A stretch of 64,000 nucleotides of DNA from Loripinus fragilis (GCA_964019695.1 OZ026518.1:82579950-82643949); one strand, 5' to 3'. Positions 12,001 to 27,000 are shown, numbered from the stretch's first letter. Numbers and translations are program-made. Notes: a model not told the origin generated them from the letters alone.

Positions 12001-15000
12001 CAGAACAGTTCTCATGTCCAAATGCAAATAACTCAAACAAAAAGGGGAAGGTAGTAAACCACAAGCTTCTGAATCAATCACACCCTGCAAGGAAAAGCTT
12101 CTGACCAAAAAAAGATGCATCGGACTGGCAAGTCCAAAACAGTTGCAAAATAAAATGTGACTACAAAACACAATGCTTTTTAGACTTTGAGGAGGAACTG
12201 AGAATCACAAACGTCAATAGTGAGTTATAGAACTTAAAAGAAATAACGGGGCCAAGAATACCTAGAGTATCTTGAAATGGACACAAAATAGTGTCCTGGA
12301 GAGGAGGCCAGTACCTGGGCAGTCAAACAGAAACAATTTTCTATTGAAAATGATGCAGATGCAGTAACTGCCCTGTTACTGCCTATGAAACTTTTAGGAG
12401 CCACAGACCAGAGAGCCTGAACAGTCCAGACAGTCCAATTTATTTGGCAATCAAATATAACTAGAAACATAATGATACTGAGAGGTACAAAATGCAGCCT
12501 CTTGGTGTAAGCACTCTCTGGGCAATCATGAAAACTATGGCTAAGCAAGCAGATCTTCATGGCAGGAAAATAAATCATAGTGCCCAAATATCTACATGTA
12601 CCCAATTATTACTTGGTGGTCTTCACCAAACAACAATTCAGCAACTGACAGTGCACAGAAATGTACAGAGCATAAATAAATAAGCTGTTGTGTCGAATGA
12701 AATGCAAAAAAATATTAAGCAACATACTGTGCAATCAGCCAGTGTCAAGTGAACATGGCAGTAGTTCAGCCTCAGCCTCTGCAACTCCTGTGATGTATAA
12801 TCCATCAGCCATGACTGAGAGCAATTTCTAGTCAAGTGTGCCATCCTTCATCTCATCCCTAGCTGGCACTTCAGGCGATGTTTTGACAAGTGCCAAACTC
12901 ATGAGCTGTACTATATCCATTATTCACTATCATAGTTCCTCAAATAATCAAAAACGCCATAAAATTTGCATTTTTGAAAGTGACAGTGACACAGATTAGT
13001 TTTGTTGATGTTTGCTGGTACTCAAGTGTGTCAACTGATTCAAAAAATGTCTGTTGCCCTAATTTTACTTTCTGTTTGGAGGTGTGCACAGAAATGTATT
13101 CATCCGCCATTCATTTAGTATTTTATTTCTAAATTTACAAGCATAATACAATATATACAAATGTATATATAATGTGGGACATGATTTGACAGTAAGCTAA
13201 AGCTTATATTAAAGTCATTTCATGTTACAACGTGGAGCATACAAAAATTATATGAGAATGACACTCGCAATCACTGTACAGTGGCTAATATCAACATCAG
13301 TGCATGGCAGATAAAGATAAAAAGAAAACAAATGTGGGGGAGGGGTTAGGGTATGACTGCAAGTTTTCTATGCTGCGCATTGATCATGGTGGACAGTGTT
13401 TTATCATGTTTGACTTTCAAGCGAACCTTCTTGATTCTACTATGAATTCTTGTACCTGCATAAATAGTGCCTCGTTTTAATGGAGTGTATTGTGTTCCAT
13501 ACCAAGCAAAATATCCCTGATCGTTAAGTTATTTAAGTCTGCTGGTAAGTATCTTGACCTAGTATCTACGATAATCGGACAAACAAAAAAGAAGTGGTAA
13601 GAACTTTGAAACCTCCGAATTGTCATTTATTTGAAATTCTATCAGTTAAATATACAGGGCAGGGTTAAATAGTTGTATGGCTATTGTTAAATAAATGAAT
13701 ATTAAATATGTTATTTTGTTTTTGTTTGAAGAAAAACAGGTATATAATAAATGCATCATTATTACAGTAACTTGATCCGGCATACTGATTCACGTCTCAT
13801 GGACGAGGCTATACCATGGGGATCACAGGAGACGGAAAGTTTCCAGGGTGATCGCCATGGTATAAGCTTATCCACTTGGCATGATACAGTACGCCAGATC
13901 AAGTTACTATTATGATAACGTAAATTATCAGATTTGGCCAATGAGATGAAGATATTCAATTTGTAACTTGTAAAAAAAGAAATGGCTGCATTTCCAGCAA
14001 ATGTGCAGATCGAGATTTTTTAGAATAAACGAAATTCATGCATTGTATATAGGCTAAGCGTTGTCAGTGGTAAGTTGTGACAGATATAATTTTTTTTTTG
14101 ATCACAAAGACATATTCATGACAATAGGCACTCATTAGTTTTCATATATACGGTATATGAGGGTTGTCCCAGAAAGTCGTAGACTTTTCATATACCAAGA
14201 AAAGGACATGGTCTATTGCAATCAAAGGATCATTGACACTTGCTATGGGTAATGCCTATGGTTTTCAGTAAAAATAAAAGTGTGTCAATCGTCCCTTTCT
14301 TCACCTTGAAGCTACCCTGACCTGAGTACTTTATGGCTGTGAAATCCGTTTTTGATATTTAGTGCTGCAAAGATGTAAACTTTTGGGTAGAACAATCAGT
14401 TTTACATTAAGATATATAGAAATCCGAAAACATTTTTTTTTAAATATCATTCCCCCCGTGTGCCAGCGAAAGCTTTTGCATGTATATGTGTTACCATATT
14501 TTACACATTGTATGGAAGTGGCTTGCTGGCACAAGGGGGGGGAGATGTTCAGCAGCCCCAAAATCCAGGGCCTAAGCCCATAAAATGCCTTTTCTACCAA
14601 ATAAGAAATTAACGACAGTAATGAAGTTCTCTAGAACCAACCTCCTAAATTGCTTTGTATTCTGTGCTAGTTTGATATAAAGTACTTAAAGATTAAAAGT
14701 AGAATTAGAAAAGTTTTATGGGGGTTTTTTTTCATTAGAAAAATCTCACTGTTATTAAATGACAAATTATTTTGCAAACGTCCTGTACTTATCTATTTGC
14801 ATGCTAGGGAATTGTTCATGTTTTTTTTATTTTCGTCTGCTGACTTCTTCAAAATTAAGTTTTTTTTAAGAAAATAAACCACCAAGGACCACCATTAAAG
14901 TGTCAAACAGTTTGGATCCAGATCAAGATTGACATTTTGTTGGTCTTCATCTGGGTTCAAACTGTTTGCAAAAGGCTATTGGCAGACGACAAAATTATCC

Positions 15001-18000
15001 ACTGGCATGCACAGAGTTTTAAGAGGTAAATACTTTAGTGTTCAATATATTGTCTCATATTGGGATATACATGCATATGTATAGCATAAATATTCAGACA
15101 CTTTAAATACATTTAACATGCTCTGCCCTTAAAACAAAGCAAAAGTAATATTCAAAGGATCTAGTTAGAATCAGTTTTACTTTCCAATGCTAAATGGGAC
15201 ACTTTCATTCCTTCAAAAAAAAAATATTTCTTTCGCTGAGCTTTCAGTCTTGTATTATTTACGGTACATGTAGTCAAAAATGTACAGGTAATTTCTAAAG
15301 TATCTCCCTAAAATCATTTTATTACAAAACATATTTTGTTTTTAAAACAATTTCATCAATTACTGTGATTCGTTTATACTCTGCATATGGTATGTTCAAT
15401 AGATATCACCATGCCTACCAAATAAATCAAGAAAACGTGCAGAAATCACTTTTTAAAGCACTTTTCATTTTCATGAAATTTCAGACCCCCTCCCCTTTCT
15501 ACCCGCCATAACTAGAGTGCGTAGGAATTTTGAAAATATTTTGCTAGCTGGCTCTTGCCATTAGATTCACCTTTTGCATTGATACTACATGCACCACACT
15601 AGAAGCTCAAAAGCAGCGTTCTGGGAATCAGAAAAATAGGCGTATAAGGCCCAAACCGTCAATGATCCTTTTACTTGTAAAATTTTCCATTATTTCTGCA
15701 TTACCATGCACATTTTTAAGGAGATATATCTAATGATGAAGTTTGTGCACTCATTCTTCCAGCTATAGGACTGGCCCACGGGTGCATGTCATTTGAATTG
15801 CTAAGGACGTCGGAAAGTTTACAACTGTAACTAGCTTGATTATGTCTGCAACCATCTTTCAATAATAAATCTGGAATGCTTCTTTGCAGATGCCTGTGCC
15901 ATTTTCAAGTCTGATTTTAATATCATATGCACCGTAAGTTCCCTCAACCTGTTATCTCAGCTAGGTAGCGCACCGTTTGTCTTCTGTCGTTGCTGATGAT
16001 TAGTTCAACTTCCGTACCTTTGCCAGTATTTCAAAGTGGCAGTCTTCCAATATGCGCTGCTGCAGCTGTCCCCTTCCCCTCCCCCCCCCCCCCCCCCCGA
16101 ATTCTTGAAAGAAATTTGTTTACTAAAGCCTATGATATATTCCGGTGATATTCGCCTGATTTCTGATTTTACTTAGTTTAAAGTATCAAGTGGTGTCATT
16201 CCAGACTTAAAACAACTTTGTTACTGTCTGCTTCTCCACCCTTACGTTAGACGTTGCTATTGTTTACCGCTTGAGCTCACCCCAATCTTGTTTTAATCGT
16301 ATGCCTTCAGTTTTTAAATTATGCAATCGTTTTGAAATTTTGTGACAATACATGCATTTTAATGACGTTTCCCCCAACATAAATCATTAACGTGTTACAT
16401 CTCGGCTTTAGATACAGACACTTATCAAAACTGAACAGTGTCCGCCTTTTGTTTCTTACAGAATCTTATGAGTCGCCAAGAATCATAGTCAAAATAAGAG
16501 AGAAATAAAACGCTAAGCTCCTGTGCCAGCAAGTAGGCAATTATGAACTATGTTTAAATTTCAAATAATTGCAATTTATGCCGTAAACACACCCAGCGAT
16601 TATTATTTTTTCTGTGAATATTTTCAGCATTATTTTGCATAAAACAAATCAATAACAACAAAGGGTCACCAGATAAAATGTTGGTGCAAATAAAGCAGCT
16701 TGTCCCATTACGCTGAAAAAATGAAATATTTCAACCACAGACCATGTTTCTCACCAAAATGCGATTTTTTCCTTAAAACAACAATGTCTCAAAATTGCTT
16801 AATCAAAGAAATCAGTTGTATGGGTAGATTTTCCATTCTTTGCAATTGCGAAGTGGTAAGCCAACAGCACTTAAAAATACTATTACGTGTGAGATGATAC
16901 TATGTTAAAACGATAATTGTCTAAAGACGCATGTCATGATTATTTTAATGAAAAATATACAGAATTGGAGACCTGTGTGAAATTGCATAAGTTTCATATT
17001 TTTGTTAATTTTTTGCGGTAGTACACCATTAAACTGCAATATAAAGGACTCTTTTATATCATTTCAGATTGCTGGCAGTACATTATCCGCTGTTGGAGGA
17101 CCTTTGCTAGGATTATTTATGCTAGGCGCATTCATTCCGTTTGCTACAGCCAAGGTGAATTTACACTAAAAGCATAATTTTACTCCACCAATAACGATGG
17201 CATTACCCAGTCTGTTGATTACAATCAGAACATTATTCTTTGTAAAACACCATTTCACACCAGAGCAGCGTTCTCACAGCGATCAACGCCAAATTATGCC
17301 CCGAACTTTGAGCATGCTCAAAACAAATATCATTGCTTGGTGTCCTAATAAGAGTGCAGTGGAATTGCTGTAAGGTCGCCACAGCCGTGCAGTATCGTCT
17401 CGTTCAACGCAGTAAAAGCTCCGTGAGCGTGCACAAGGGTGGTAACGCAAACACCATGGTTGTTGATAGTGTTTGCATGGAGACTGTATGGCGTTCTTTT
17501 TGATGTCACTGCATCTTCAATATGCCGTTAACGTAGTGCTGACGCTGTGAATGCGCAGTGCATGCATTGTGAGCCCCTTGAAAGCGAAGTGAAAACGTCG
17601 TGAGAGAGCAGAGAATCGACAACAAGAGCACCGTAGGAACGCGATAGAATGCCATGAGATCTCTGTAGCAACGCCTTGGTCGCTGACAGGCCCTTTTAAA
17701 TAAATATATCAGGGTTTTCTTGCAATCTCACGGCCCTCTTGGAAATTAAACAATTCCATGCCAAGACAGTGGAAACGCTGCTTCGTGTGACAGGGGCTTT
17801 ACAATTCATTATAAAGATAACTGATGGAATTTTAGAACATAGTTCTTTTACAAAATATTACTTAATTTTTCTATAACAAACAGTATTGACAGATGGTGAA
17901 TTAATTTGTACTCTAATGTGGTATCTAATAGGGATTAACACTAAATGAGTACGTCCATTTTTTGCAGGATACCAGTCTCACTTGGCATGTTAAAGGTTAA

Positions 18001-21000
18001 CATTATATTATATTTTTAGTACTTTGCATACTGAAAGGTGGTAAAGGGGGGCTTCATTAAAAAGTGTTTACACAGGTGAGAAACCACAGAGTGTGACGTC
18101 ACATGGGGTACTGCACATTTTCTAGATAGACATTAAAATTGAACTTCGGGGACAGAAAACAATTTTATTTTGAATGTCAAATTTCTGATTTTATCAATCA
18201 TAAGGAAGAGTCTTATCAGCGCAGTTTATTCAAACAATTTCCCATTCTACAATTATTGGCTATAACATTGATGTATTGCAACAGACTGCATGCTTGGTGG
18301 TCAACCCAATCACCGTTGGCAACTATGCTTTCCTCTGTAATTGCACGCCGGTGGGTCGGACTTCAGACTCTATGGTGGTGGGGCCTGATGCTTTGGCTAA
18401 TGTCAGGCCCACAAGGGTTTACCTGTTGGATTTCTTTAGCTCTGGTATTCAGTTTTATCTACTGTTGAGTCCTTATCTTTGCTTTATTCCCTTTTTATAT
18501 CTTGATTTATATGTTCTATGAGATGATGCATGTAGAAGCTATGATGCATGTAAAAGTTAGGGGTCTTTCATGCAAACCAAACATCTATGTGTCTTGATCC
18601 ACATCTGAATTGAGAGGGAGGTTAGGGCGTCATGAAACCGGTTTAAACCTCCAGTAAAATATTGTTACTGATCCTTCCAAGGCGGTACTTCTTTTGTGGA
18701 TAAATTGTGTTATTTATGTCTTGTGTTTGTCATGCTTTTGTGTCTGTTCTTTGCTGCCTTGTGGTCTCCTGAAGGGAAAGGTCTGACTTCTTGGCTCTTG
18801 TTGGTGATGTTTATTGTGAATTTGTTACTTTCCCATTTGGTATCCTGGGACAGGTGTGGTACTTGATTGTATCGATTCCTGATCCTTGCCGTCTTTCTTA
18901 CTTTCTAAAAGTACCCAAAGGTTTATTATCAAATTCATAGTCTTGCTTCAGCTTCACCCTTATACCGCCAACACAGCTTTTGTTGTCTGTACTATTAGCT
19001 GCTTATGTTCTAAGGTAGCCTATATTGATAGGAAGCAGTCCTATCAGGGTTCATAGTATTTGCTTCACGTATAAAATCTAGGCTGAAGTACACTTAAATA
19101 TATGCAGCAGACGTTATAAGCAGACGAAATGTCCTATTTATTTTGTTTATAGATATTTCATCCATTTATTTAGGATATAAACATTGGTAAACAATTAGAT
19201 AATGACTAAAGTAGGTTAAATGAAGCAGTAAGCCACCACAGGATGGTTCTTTTGAGGACCTTTTGGTCCGCTAACGCATATTTTTTTTAAAAATCTTAAC
19301 TTCTCAACAAATAAGCACATCAACTCAATACCTACCTTGTCTTACTCCCCACCAGAGTCAAAGTCTTGAAAATTAAAAATAAAGACCCTATGGCCCAAAC
19401 CTAGGTACCAGTGGAGTATTTGTTATACCCCCATTAACACTTTTTCAATAGTGAAAATACACCGACCCCAACACAACTTATATGGAAACTGAAAGTTACC
19501 TGCATGTCACCAGCCCTATCACTCACTTTCAGTCTGTAGATCAATATAACACAATATAACACAATATTCAGAATCAAAAGGGGGAACTACCAATTAACTT
19601 TTTGGCAAAATCTCTCGGAATTCAGGACAATTTAAATGCCCACTGGAAACAACTGTCAACTGCAGCTGACGTGATTTCCTTTGCCAAAAACAGGGCTGTA
19701 AGCTAGGAAGTGTTACTTCGTATTTCATTCAAACTTGTAGCACTACACATCCTTAAAGGCTTTTAAGCCGAAATGTACTCATATATCATTATTTCAAAGT
19801 CAAAATATGCTGTTTTTGACCCCTATACTAGAATAAATTAAAATTCGTCCATCCCCGAATTACGTAAACTGTCCCCTGATGCCTTAGTCTGCAGTTCTTC
19901 GCACAATGAGTCGCAACATGAGATTTGCAACAATGTCATATGTGCAACCAGCAAAGCCTAAGACCAGCCTGCGCATCCGTGCAGTCTGATCTGAGCCTTT
20001 GCTAGTGACTTGAATATTTTATGAGTGTTAAACTACTGACTGAACAGCATTTGTAGTTTCTAAGCTTAAATGGAGGCTGCACAGGCTGGTCTGAGTCTAC
20101 ACTTGTCAAAATGCCACATTGTTGGAAGTCATATGTCGCGGCTTAAACATTTTTTTGCACGAGCTGATGAGATACTGGTATTCATGAAATAAGTGCAAGC
20201 CGCTTGCATATACAATATTAGGAGGAAGATGGACTAATGAAGAACACATGCATTTAAACCCATAAGAGAGAATTGCCTGCATGTATAACGAATGCTTTAA
20301 ATACTGTAAATTCGAAAATGTTCGAGATTATTTTATTTTAGTGAATGGTGTTAAAAGACATATTTTGACGTAAAAAATCACGACTAGGGCATAATTTGCC
20401 TATATCAGTAAACAACAGAGAGGTCTCGCAATATCCCACAAGTTTAACTTTTCACGAAACTACGCAAAAAATCCCCAAATTTACAGTACGTTCCAAAAAA
20501 TCTCATGAAAATGTATCATATCTTATTTATTTTAGGGTGCATTTTCTGCAACAATTATTTCCGGGGCTTTTACTTTCTTACTGGCAATTGGACAGATGAC
20601 TACTCCCGGCTCTGTAAAGAATACCAGATTGCCTCTCGGTCCTGTTGATTCTTGCCCTGCAGCAAATGCTACAATTGCAACAATGAAGTACATAGATACT
20701 ACAACGCCAGCTCTTGGCGTGACGGGTACCAGTATGTCTGTCTCCAATATGACAATGAATGCAACCTTTGCCACCAGTGGAATTCCGGCTACTACTCAAG
20801 CAACTCCTGCTAGCGATGATAAACCAGAACCGTATGTGATAAAAAAATATGAGCATGTTGCTTGTTGCATTAGATAGCAAATAAGGCTCAGCCGAGACCA
20901 GGGTCCGGAATTACAATGCCTCCTTAAAGTTAAGGAAGACTTCAGTAAAGAATTGATTTTTCAGGATGCGAAAAATAACGTTTCAAACTGATTAAAATCA

Positions 21001-24000
21001 AAATAATTTCTTTTTCTGTAGATCACAATGTTATCTTTGACCAGAAGTATTGAATCGATGCAGGCAATTTATTTAGCATTTAATATAGCTATTGAAATAT
21101 GTTTACTTAACTTAAGTCTTAACTTTAAGGAGACATTGTAATTCCAGGTCCAGGACTTTAGTTAAGAATGCGTAACGAAAAATGTTTTGGGTACTCAAAA
21201 AAACCGTCTCAATGACATATGTCAAAATTGATGGGTGAGGGTCTGGATGGGGTATAATGATTGGTGAATAATGGCCCTTTTAGGTAATGAATATTGAATA
21301 ATTAGCCAAAAAAAATGAATAGTGAATAATGAGGGCCTAAAAATTGATGAATAATCCTATTTTTAATGAATTGAAAAAAAATAGTGAAGAGTGAATAATC
21401 AGGTTTCTTTGCCACCTTGCTTACTACAAAAATTTATTATGATGAATAATGGGCTAAATGAATAGTGAATACCAGACTTCCCATCCAGACCCTCATGGGT
21501 AAGGAAATATTTCCAAATTTACGCTGAAAATGTTTGTTTGTCTAAACCTATATAAGACTACACAAAAATGGAGCGGGTGTCCAGCTAAAGGTACAAACTG
21601 ACATGTTCGCCCATCAAAGGCTCAGCCTCTGACTCAGTCTCAGCATTCTGAACAGAGCATTCGACGGGTGCTCTGATGGTTGTCAATGGTCCAATGTATC
21701 TTCATTTGGAAAATTAAGATTCTGATCAGATTGTGGGGATGCGCAAATTCTATGGCAGGTCTGCATGGCTCGATAATGCGATTTTGCATCTATACAACCA
21801 AAGTACTTGAACGTTTTTGCATGAAAAAGACTTAAATTTCCTTAGTTTTGAGGAAAGATTATACAAAAATTAAGGTATATCGTTCTTTCAGAGGACAGAC
21901 AAGAGAGTGGGTTTGGCATTCAGGAATAAACATATGTCTTTACAAATGAATACCGGAACCTGGTTTTCAAAATTTTATTCAACAGACATGAGATTTCCAA
22001 CAATGTGGTAAGTGCGACCAGCAAAGGCTCAGACCAGCCTGCGCATAGGCGCAGTCTGATCAGAGCCTTTGCTAGTCCCTTGAATATTATTTGAGTGTTA
22101 AGCTACTGACTGAACATCATTTGAAGTTTCTAAGCTTAGAAGGGGGCTGCACAAGCTCGTCAGAGTCTATTTATGTCAAAATGCTACATTGTTTGAAATC
22201 ACATGTCACGGCTCAAATGTGGTGAACGACACTTGAAACTAATCTGAGTTTCTAGATCTACTTGTATGTACTATTTATATTTACTCTTCATTTAAAAAAC
22301 ACATCTATTATAGTGAGAATCACACTGTGATATTTTTGTTATCTTTATTCATTTATTTATTTTTTCAAACATCAACAAAACAAAAGAAAGAAAGTATAGT
22401 TAATGTTAAAGTCTAATTATCATGTTATTATGTTATTGCATGCATCTAATGGACATAATCATATTGTAATGATGTCTAATACGTGTAGAGTTATCTTACA
22501 TTATATTATGATGTCATTAACGTTATATTGCTTAGTAATGACGTTACAAATCAGTTTGTGCTAGTCTGGTGTTGCCAGTTAACATATTCTATTGGCACTG
22601 AGTATTTTGTGTTTATTATGGGATCATGACTTTCTTCTCAGATAAGAAATATCTCTAGTTTTCTAAGGGAGTTAGATGTTCTGCCTATGATGAATCATCA
22701 ATCAATCACAGCAAGTGTGTGCAAGCATCGGTGCGTTGTATCAATGCTTCAAAAATGCTCTTGGTGCGTTGTAATAGGAATACTCAATAAAACTATTTTT
22801 TAGTTTAACAACAACAAAAATTTACCGAGCGGTAATTGTTTTTTTAATGTTATTTTTTGGTTATATGATAAATAGAGATTTTCTCATGACCTTTTGGTTA
22901 TTGCTCCAAGAATCAACCCAAACCCCCATTATCAGCTCCAGGGCTAGAAATGATTGAGAGTTGATACTGAGGACAATAACCAAATTCCTTTGAAATAATA
23001 TGTTTATCACTTATTCCAATTCCCTGTTTTAACGCGTCATTGTAGGGGGGAAAGTGGGTTATCATGGCAAATAGTGTCCCAAATATGTGATAATAGATAT
23101 GCTTAGACATACATATCTCCCTGATTTTAGACAGTCTCAATAAATAAAATACCTGACACGTTCAAGCTCCAGAACTATGTCCAATTTACAGGTCTAACCC
23201 TGAAATAAATCACCGTTAGTGTGGCAGAGCCATAAACTGCAATGTTATTGATGGGGTATGCGCCTCACAATTATATAAATGAAAGCTTAAAGAGAATTCC
23301 TTAAAAAAACAGGTATAGATTCCGAATATCTATTCAGCCATTATATGCCTACACCGTTGCGGAATTTAGCTTCCACCGGGTCTGAAGCGTTCACATTTGC
23401 CAATTTGGTCTGGGCGTCAGCTGTTGTCACATGCATGGACGCAACAGAGATAATGATTCCTATGTATGTAAACCTAAATATTTATTTTCAGAACTGGTTT
23501 TAGACGCCTTTTTATGTTGTCGTACAAGTGGTTTGGTACTATTGGTATATTAACGACCATGATTTTGGGAACAATTATTTCACTGATTACAGGCAAGTTC
23601 ATAAGCCAGCAGCAAATCTCCTACTGTTCACGCAAATATGGGCCAGTCAAACTTTACAATATGTAATATTTCTAATAGATTAAATCAGACGATGCATGTA
23701 CAAGAGTTGGTAGTTTTTAAGTGGAATAAAGTATATACACGTATTTGGTCTAAAATTAAAGGTTGTAACATGTACTTGAACTTCTAGATACAGTGCTTTT
23801 CTGTCCACACTTATAGAGAAGTCTGATATACTGTAATAGGTCCCATTCCTCTGTCAGTTTGCTTGGTCATAACGCAAAACTCTTCCATCGTGTTTTGATG
23901 GCGTGTAGGAAACAAAGATCTGCATTGCAATATCAAGACTGAAATTTAAGCCTATGTGCCTAGAATGGACCATTTTAACATGCTTACTAGGTAAATACAT

Positions 24001-27000
24001 TTAACCCTTTACTCCACACAAGCGCCTTTGGACGCATTTGAAATGTAAGAATTTTTAAAAATATTATGGAAAATGGAACATTTGCTCCCGAGGAGCAATT
24101 TTTGTTTATTTTCCATAATATTTTCAGAAATATTGAAATATAAAAAAAATATATTTTGGAAAATATTTGAAAATTTTAATTATTTATAGAAATTGATGCA
24201 ATGTTCTAAATATAGCATATGGGGTAAAAGGGTTAACTGGTCAAATTGTTAATGTGCATACAGACCAAGTGAGTATGACAAGGAAATACAACAATCACAG
24301 ACCTAAAACCACAAGAGGACACAGCGCACAAACACTCAGATGACATCAAGAACACAGTTAGAGTAAAACAAACACCCCTTTCCAAGATGATTGCAAAACT
24401 AGAAAGGTGAGTAAGAGGTACATCGTAAACCAAAGATCGAAAACAAACCCCCTAACAAAATGGGAGAAACCACAGGGGCTTGTATCATGATTTTTGAGAG
24501 AAAAAATATATTATACGATATAAAAATGACAAGGGCACCGTCGCAAGAATATATCCATTCATGTATAAAGATATGTATTTCCGGTTGTTCGCAACACCTA
24601 AGAAAAACTATAGTCACACAAGTAGATAACACATTTATGTATGTAACAATACCTGCTATCGCTTTCCTAGTCTAAGCAGTAAGGAGCAGCAGCACATAAA
24701 ATGTCCAGAGCTCGTCACAATTTCAAACTCATAGCTAAGCCTGTCCGCTCGCTGTCACCAAGTCTGTCATCAGATTAACAGGGTATTCTAGGACACAACA
24801 CAAGGAAAACTTTTATCGCATTTAATATCTTCATAAATCATAATCACTTGTGTCCAAAGTATCAACAAAAACTCTTAGATACCGCTATAGTCTGTCAAAA
24901 TTGACCTTAGACTGATCAATTTTCGCCCAAATCTTCGTGATATTCGTGCGTTTTCGTGGAGTACTCCGACCTTGGTCACGCTTTTACAACGAATATGCAG
25001 AAAGTGTCAATTCATTAATGCAAATAGCTTGATAGCCTAGCGGTTAGTTGGCTACTTACAAATCAAGCATACCTGGATCGAAACTTGGAAGGAACCTTTT
25101 TTTATATAATTGTCAAATTGCTTTCTTTTTAAAGTTAATATTATTCGAATATTTTACGTCATCTTGTAATGAGCTTTACAGCTTTCATTTGTATTTATCC
25201 GCTTTTGTATTCATTATTCCCTAAGTGTCCCAATCTTTCCTTGTCAGCTGATAACATTTGCAAATAGTTTGGACCCAGTCCAGTACCAACAGACCGTCAG
25301 TTCTGATCTGGATACAGACCATTTGACACTCTGATGGTGTTCCTGTAAGAATTTTATAAAAAGTTAATTTTGATTAAAAGTCAGCAGATGATAACAAAAG
25401 TCTCAAAAAGTATTCAGCGTGCAAAGAGTTAATCACATGTAGGCTTATTGGAATTATTCACGGTGCTGTATTTGTTACATAAACGCATGCCAAATTCAAA
25501 TAAACGTATCCAGTTGTGCACAAAATCAAGAATAAAGACAAAGAAACTTGCAAATCGAAAAAAAAAAGAAAAAAAATATTTGAATTCTACTGGACTCGAA
25601 CCCACATCTTTTGAGTGCTAAAACACTCAACTATCCACCAGGCTATCGTGGAACTGTGATTAATTTCATTCAGATTAGCAATTGTACAACAATCTAACGC
25701 GCACTTTTTACGAAGATTCACAAAGACTGAGTAAAAGGTCATTGAATATTCATATGTCTCGTGTCAATTTTGACAAACAATACCAAGCTGTAAAACAATA
25801 ACATTGATCCACTTTCGTTTTCAAGTCAGCCATGTTTTTTGTGTGCTATTAATCCGGGCACATGATGTGACGTAATAGTAGAATGTTGCATTTTAATTGG
25901 TTAAACATCTCAACCGCAGGACCACGATATGCAAGCAGCCAACGAAAACGCTATGGCATCACTGCCTTTGCTCCGGATCTAAATACCGGTATTCAAGTAG
26001 ACATATATGAGCCAGTGAGGAGACAGGAGTCTCTCCAGTCATATTTGGAAAACAGACACTGCCAGTAGTTTAAGCCATAAGGGAGTTCAGGTTGTTTGTC
26101 CCTCTTAACTCTTTGCAGTCTGGGTATTTTTTTCATGTTTTGCTGTCGTCTGTTGCCTTGTTTTCAAAAAAAAACTTTTTTTTCAAAATATTCTTTCTGG
26201 AACACTTTCAGAGTTTCAAACTCTTTGGATCTATACTAATAGGCCATGAGCTGGCTATAGACCCCCCTCCCCCCCCAGGGGGGAATTTTGTACACTATGA
26301 TTTTCTAAAACTACATTATATAAGACACAAAATAAAAGATGTTAGCCCTCTGAGAGTGGCAGCGTTAACATGTAACAGCACGTTATATATGTTACCCCCC
26401 AAAATAGCATTAAACGTCCCTGATAATGTCTCAACCATGACATGTTCGTACATATTTGCATGCTGACACAGGTTTATGAACTTCTTATAACACAGTTACA
26501 TATTTTAAGTATATATTTTATAAATGTCTTGAGTAATTACCGTTGTATACGTTACTTAGTGATTCCTGCGTTATTTCCGAGTATCAGTATGGTATTAATT
26601 GACTTTAAGTGTATTACATCTGTCACAGAATATAGTAAATCTATAAGGCTGCTACTTAAATGATTTAAAGTTCTTTATTATGGTCGCTTACACTATTTTT
26701 CAGGCCCATGTTATGTATGTTACCTTCAAAATAGCATTAAACATTCGAGTTAATGTCTCTAACAAGCCCTGTTTATACTTATTTGCATGCTTGCACAGGT
26801 TTATGTACTTCTTTTAACAAGGTTTACCTATTTTAAGTATTCATCTAATAAATGCATTGAGCTTTAACTGTTATGTGTGTTACCAAATGATACATAAGTT
26901 ATTCTGAGTATCTGTATAGAAGTTGTTGACTATACATGTATAAAGTCTGTCAGAAAATTTAGAAGGCTGATATAAATTGAAGTTCCTAATTAATTTATGG

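Larger units (their letters stand above)
24894..25774. mobile_element. Inverted-repeat element holding two tRNA-like modules in opposite orientation
   Basis: The outer ends GTCAAAATTGAC (24894-24905) and its exact complement (25763-25774) begin about 135-bp degenerate inverted arms sharing ATCTTCGT, GTGCG and TACAA words. Each arm leads into a tRNA-like block starting GATAGCCTAGCGGTTAGTTG (25031, + strand) or GATAGCCTGGTGGATAGTTG (25647, - strand). A TTAAC-type MITE lies between them at 25222-25432. No coding capacity. It may be a pair of inverted SINE-like units rather than one transposon. Confidence 0.55.

Noticed and set aside
14451..14541. Inverted CCCCCCGTGTGCCAGC and GCTGGCACAAGGGGGG blocks suggesting another MITE.
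   Set aside because: Only the outermost 16 to 18 bases pair and no second copy was found in the window, so I did not annotate it as an element.
20532..20880. Minus-strand frames of 80 and 100 codons opposite symporter exon F.
   Set aside because: Shadows of the coding exon; the plus-strand frame matches the SLC5 family and fits the splice borders.
25587..25650. A functional tRNA gene on the minus strand.
   Set aside because: The B box and anticodon-like stem are good, but the T stem and acceptor stem do not pair. A mirrored degenerate copy in the same element points to a tRNA-derived repeat.
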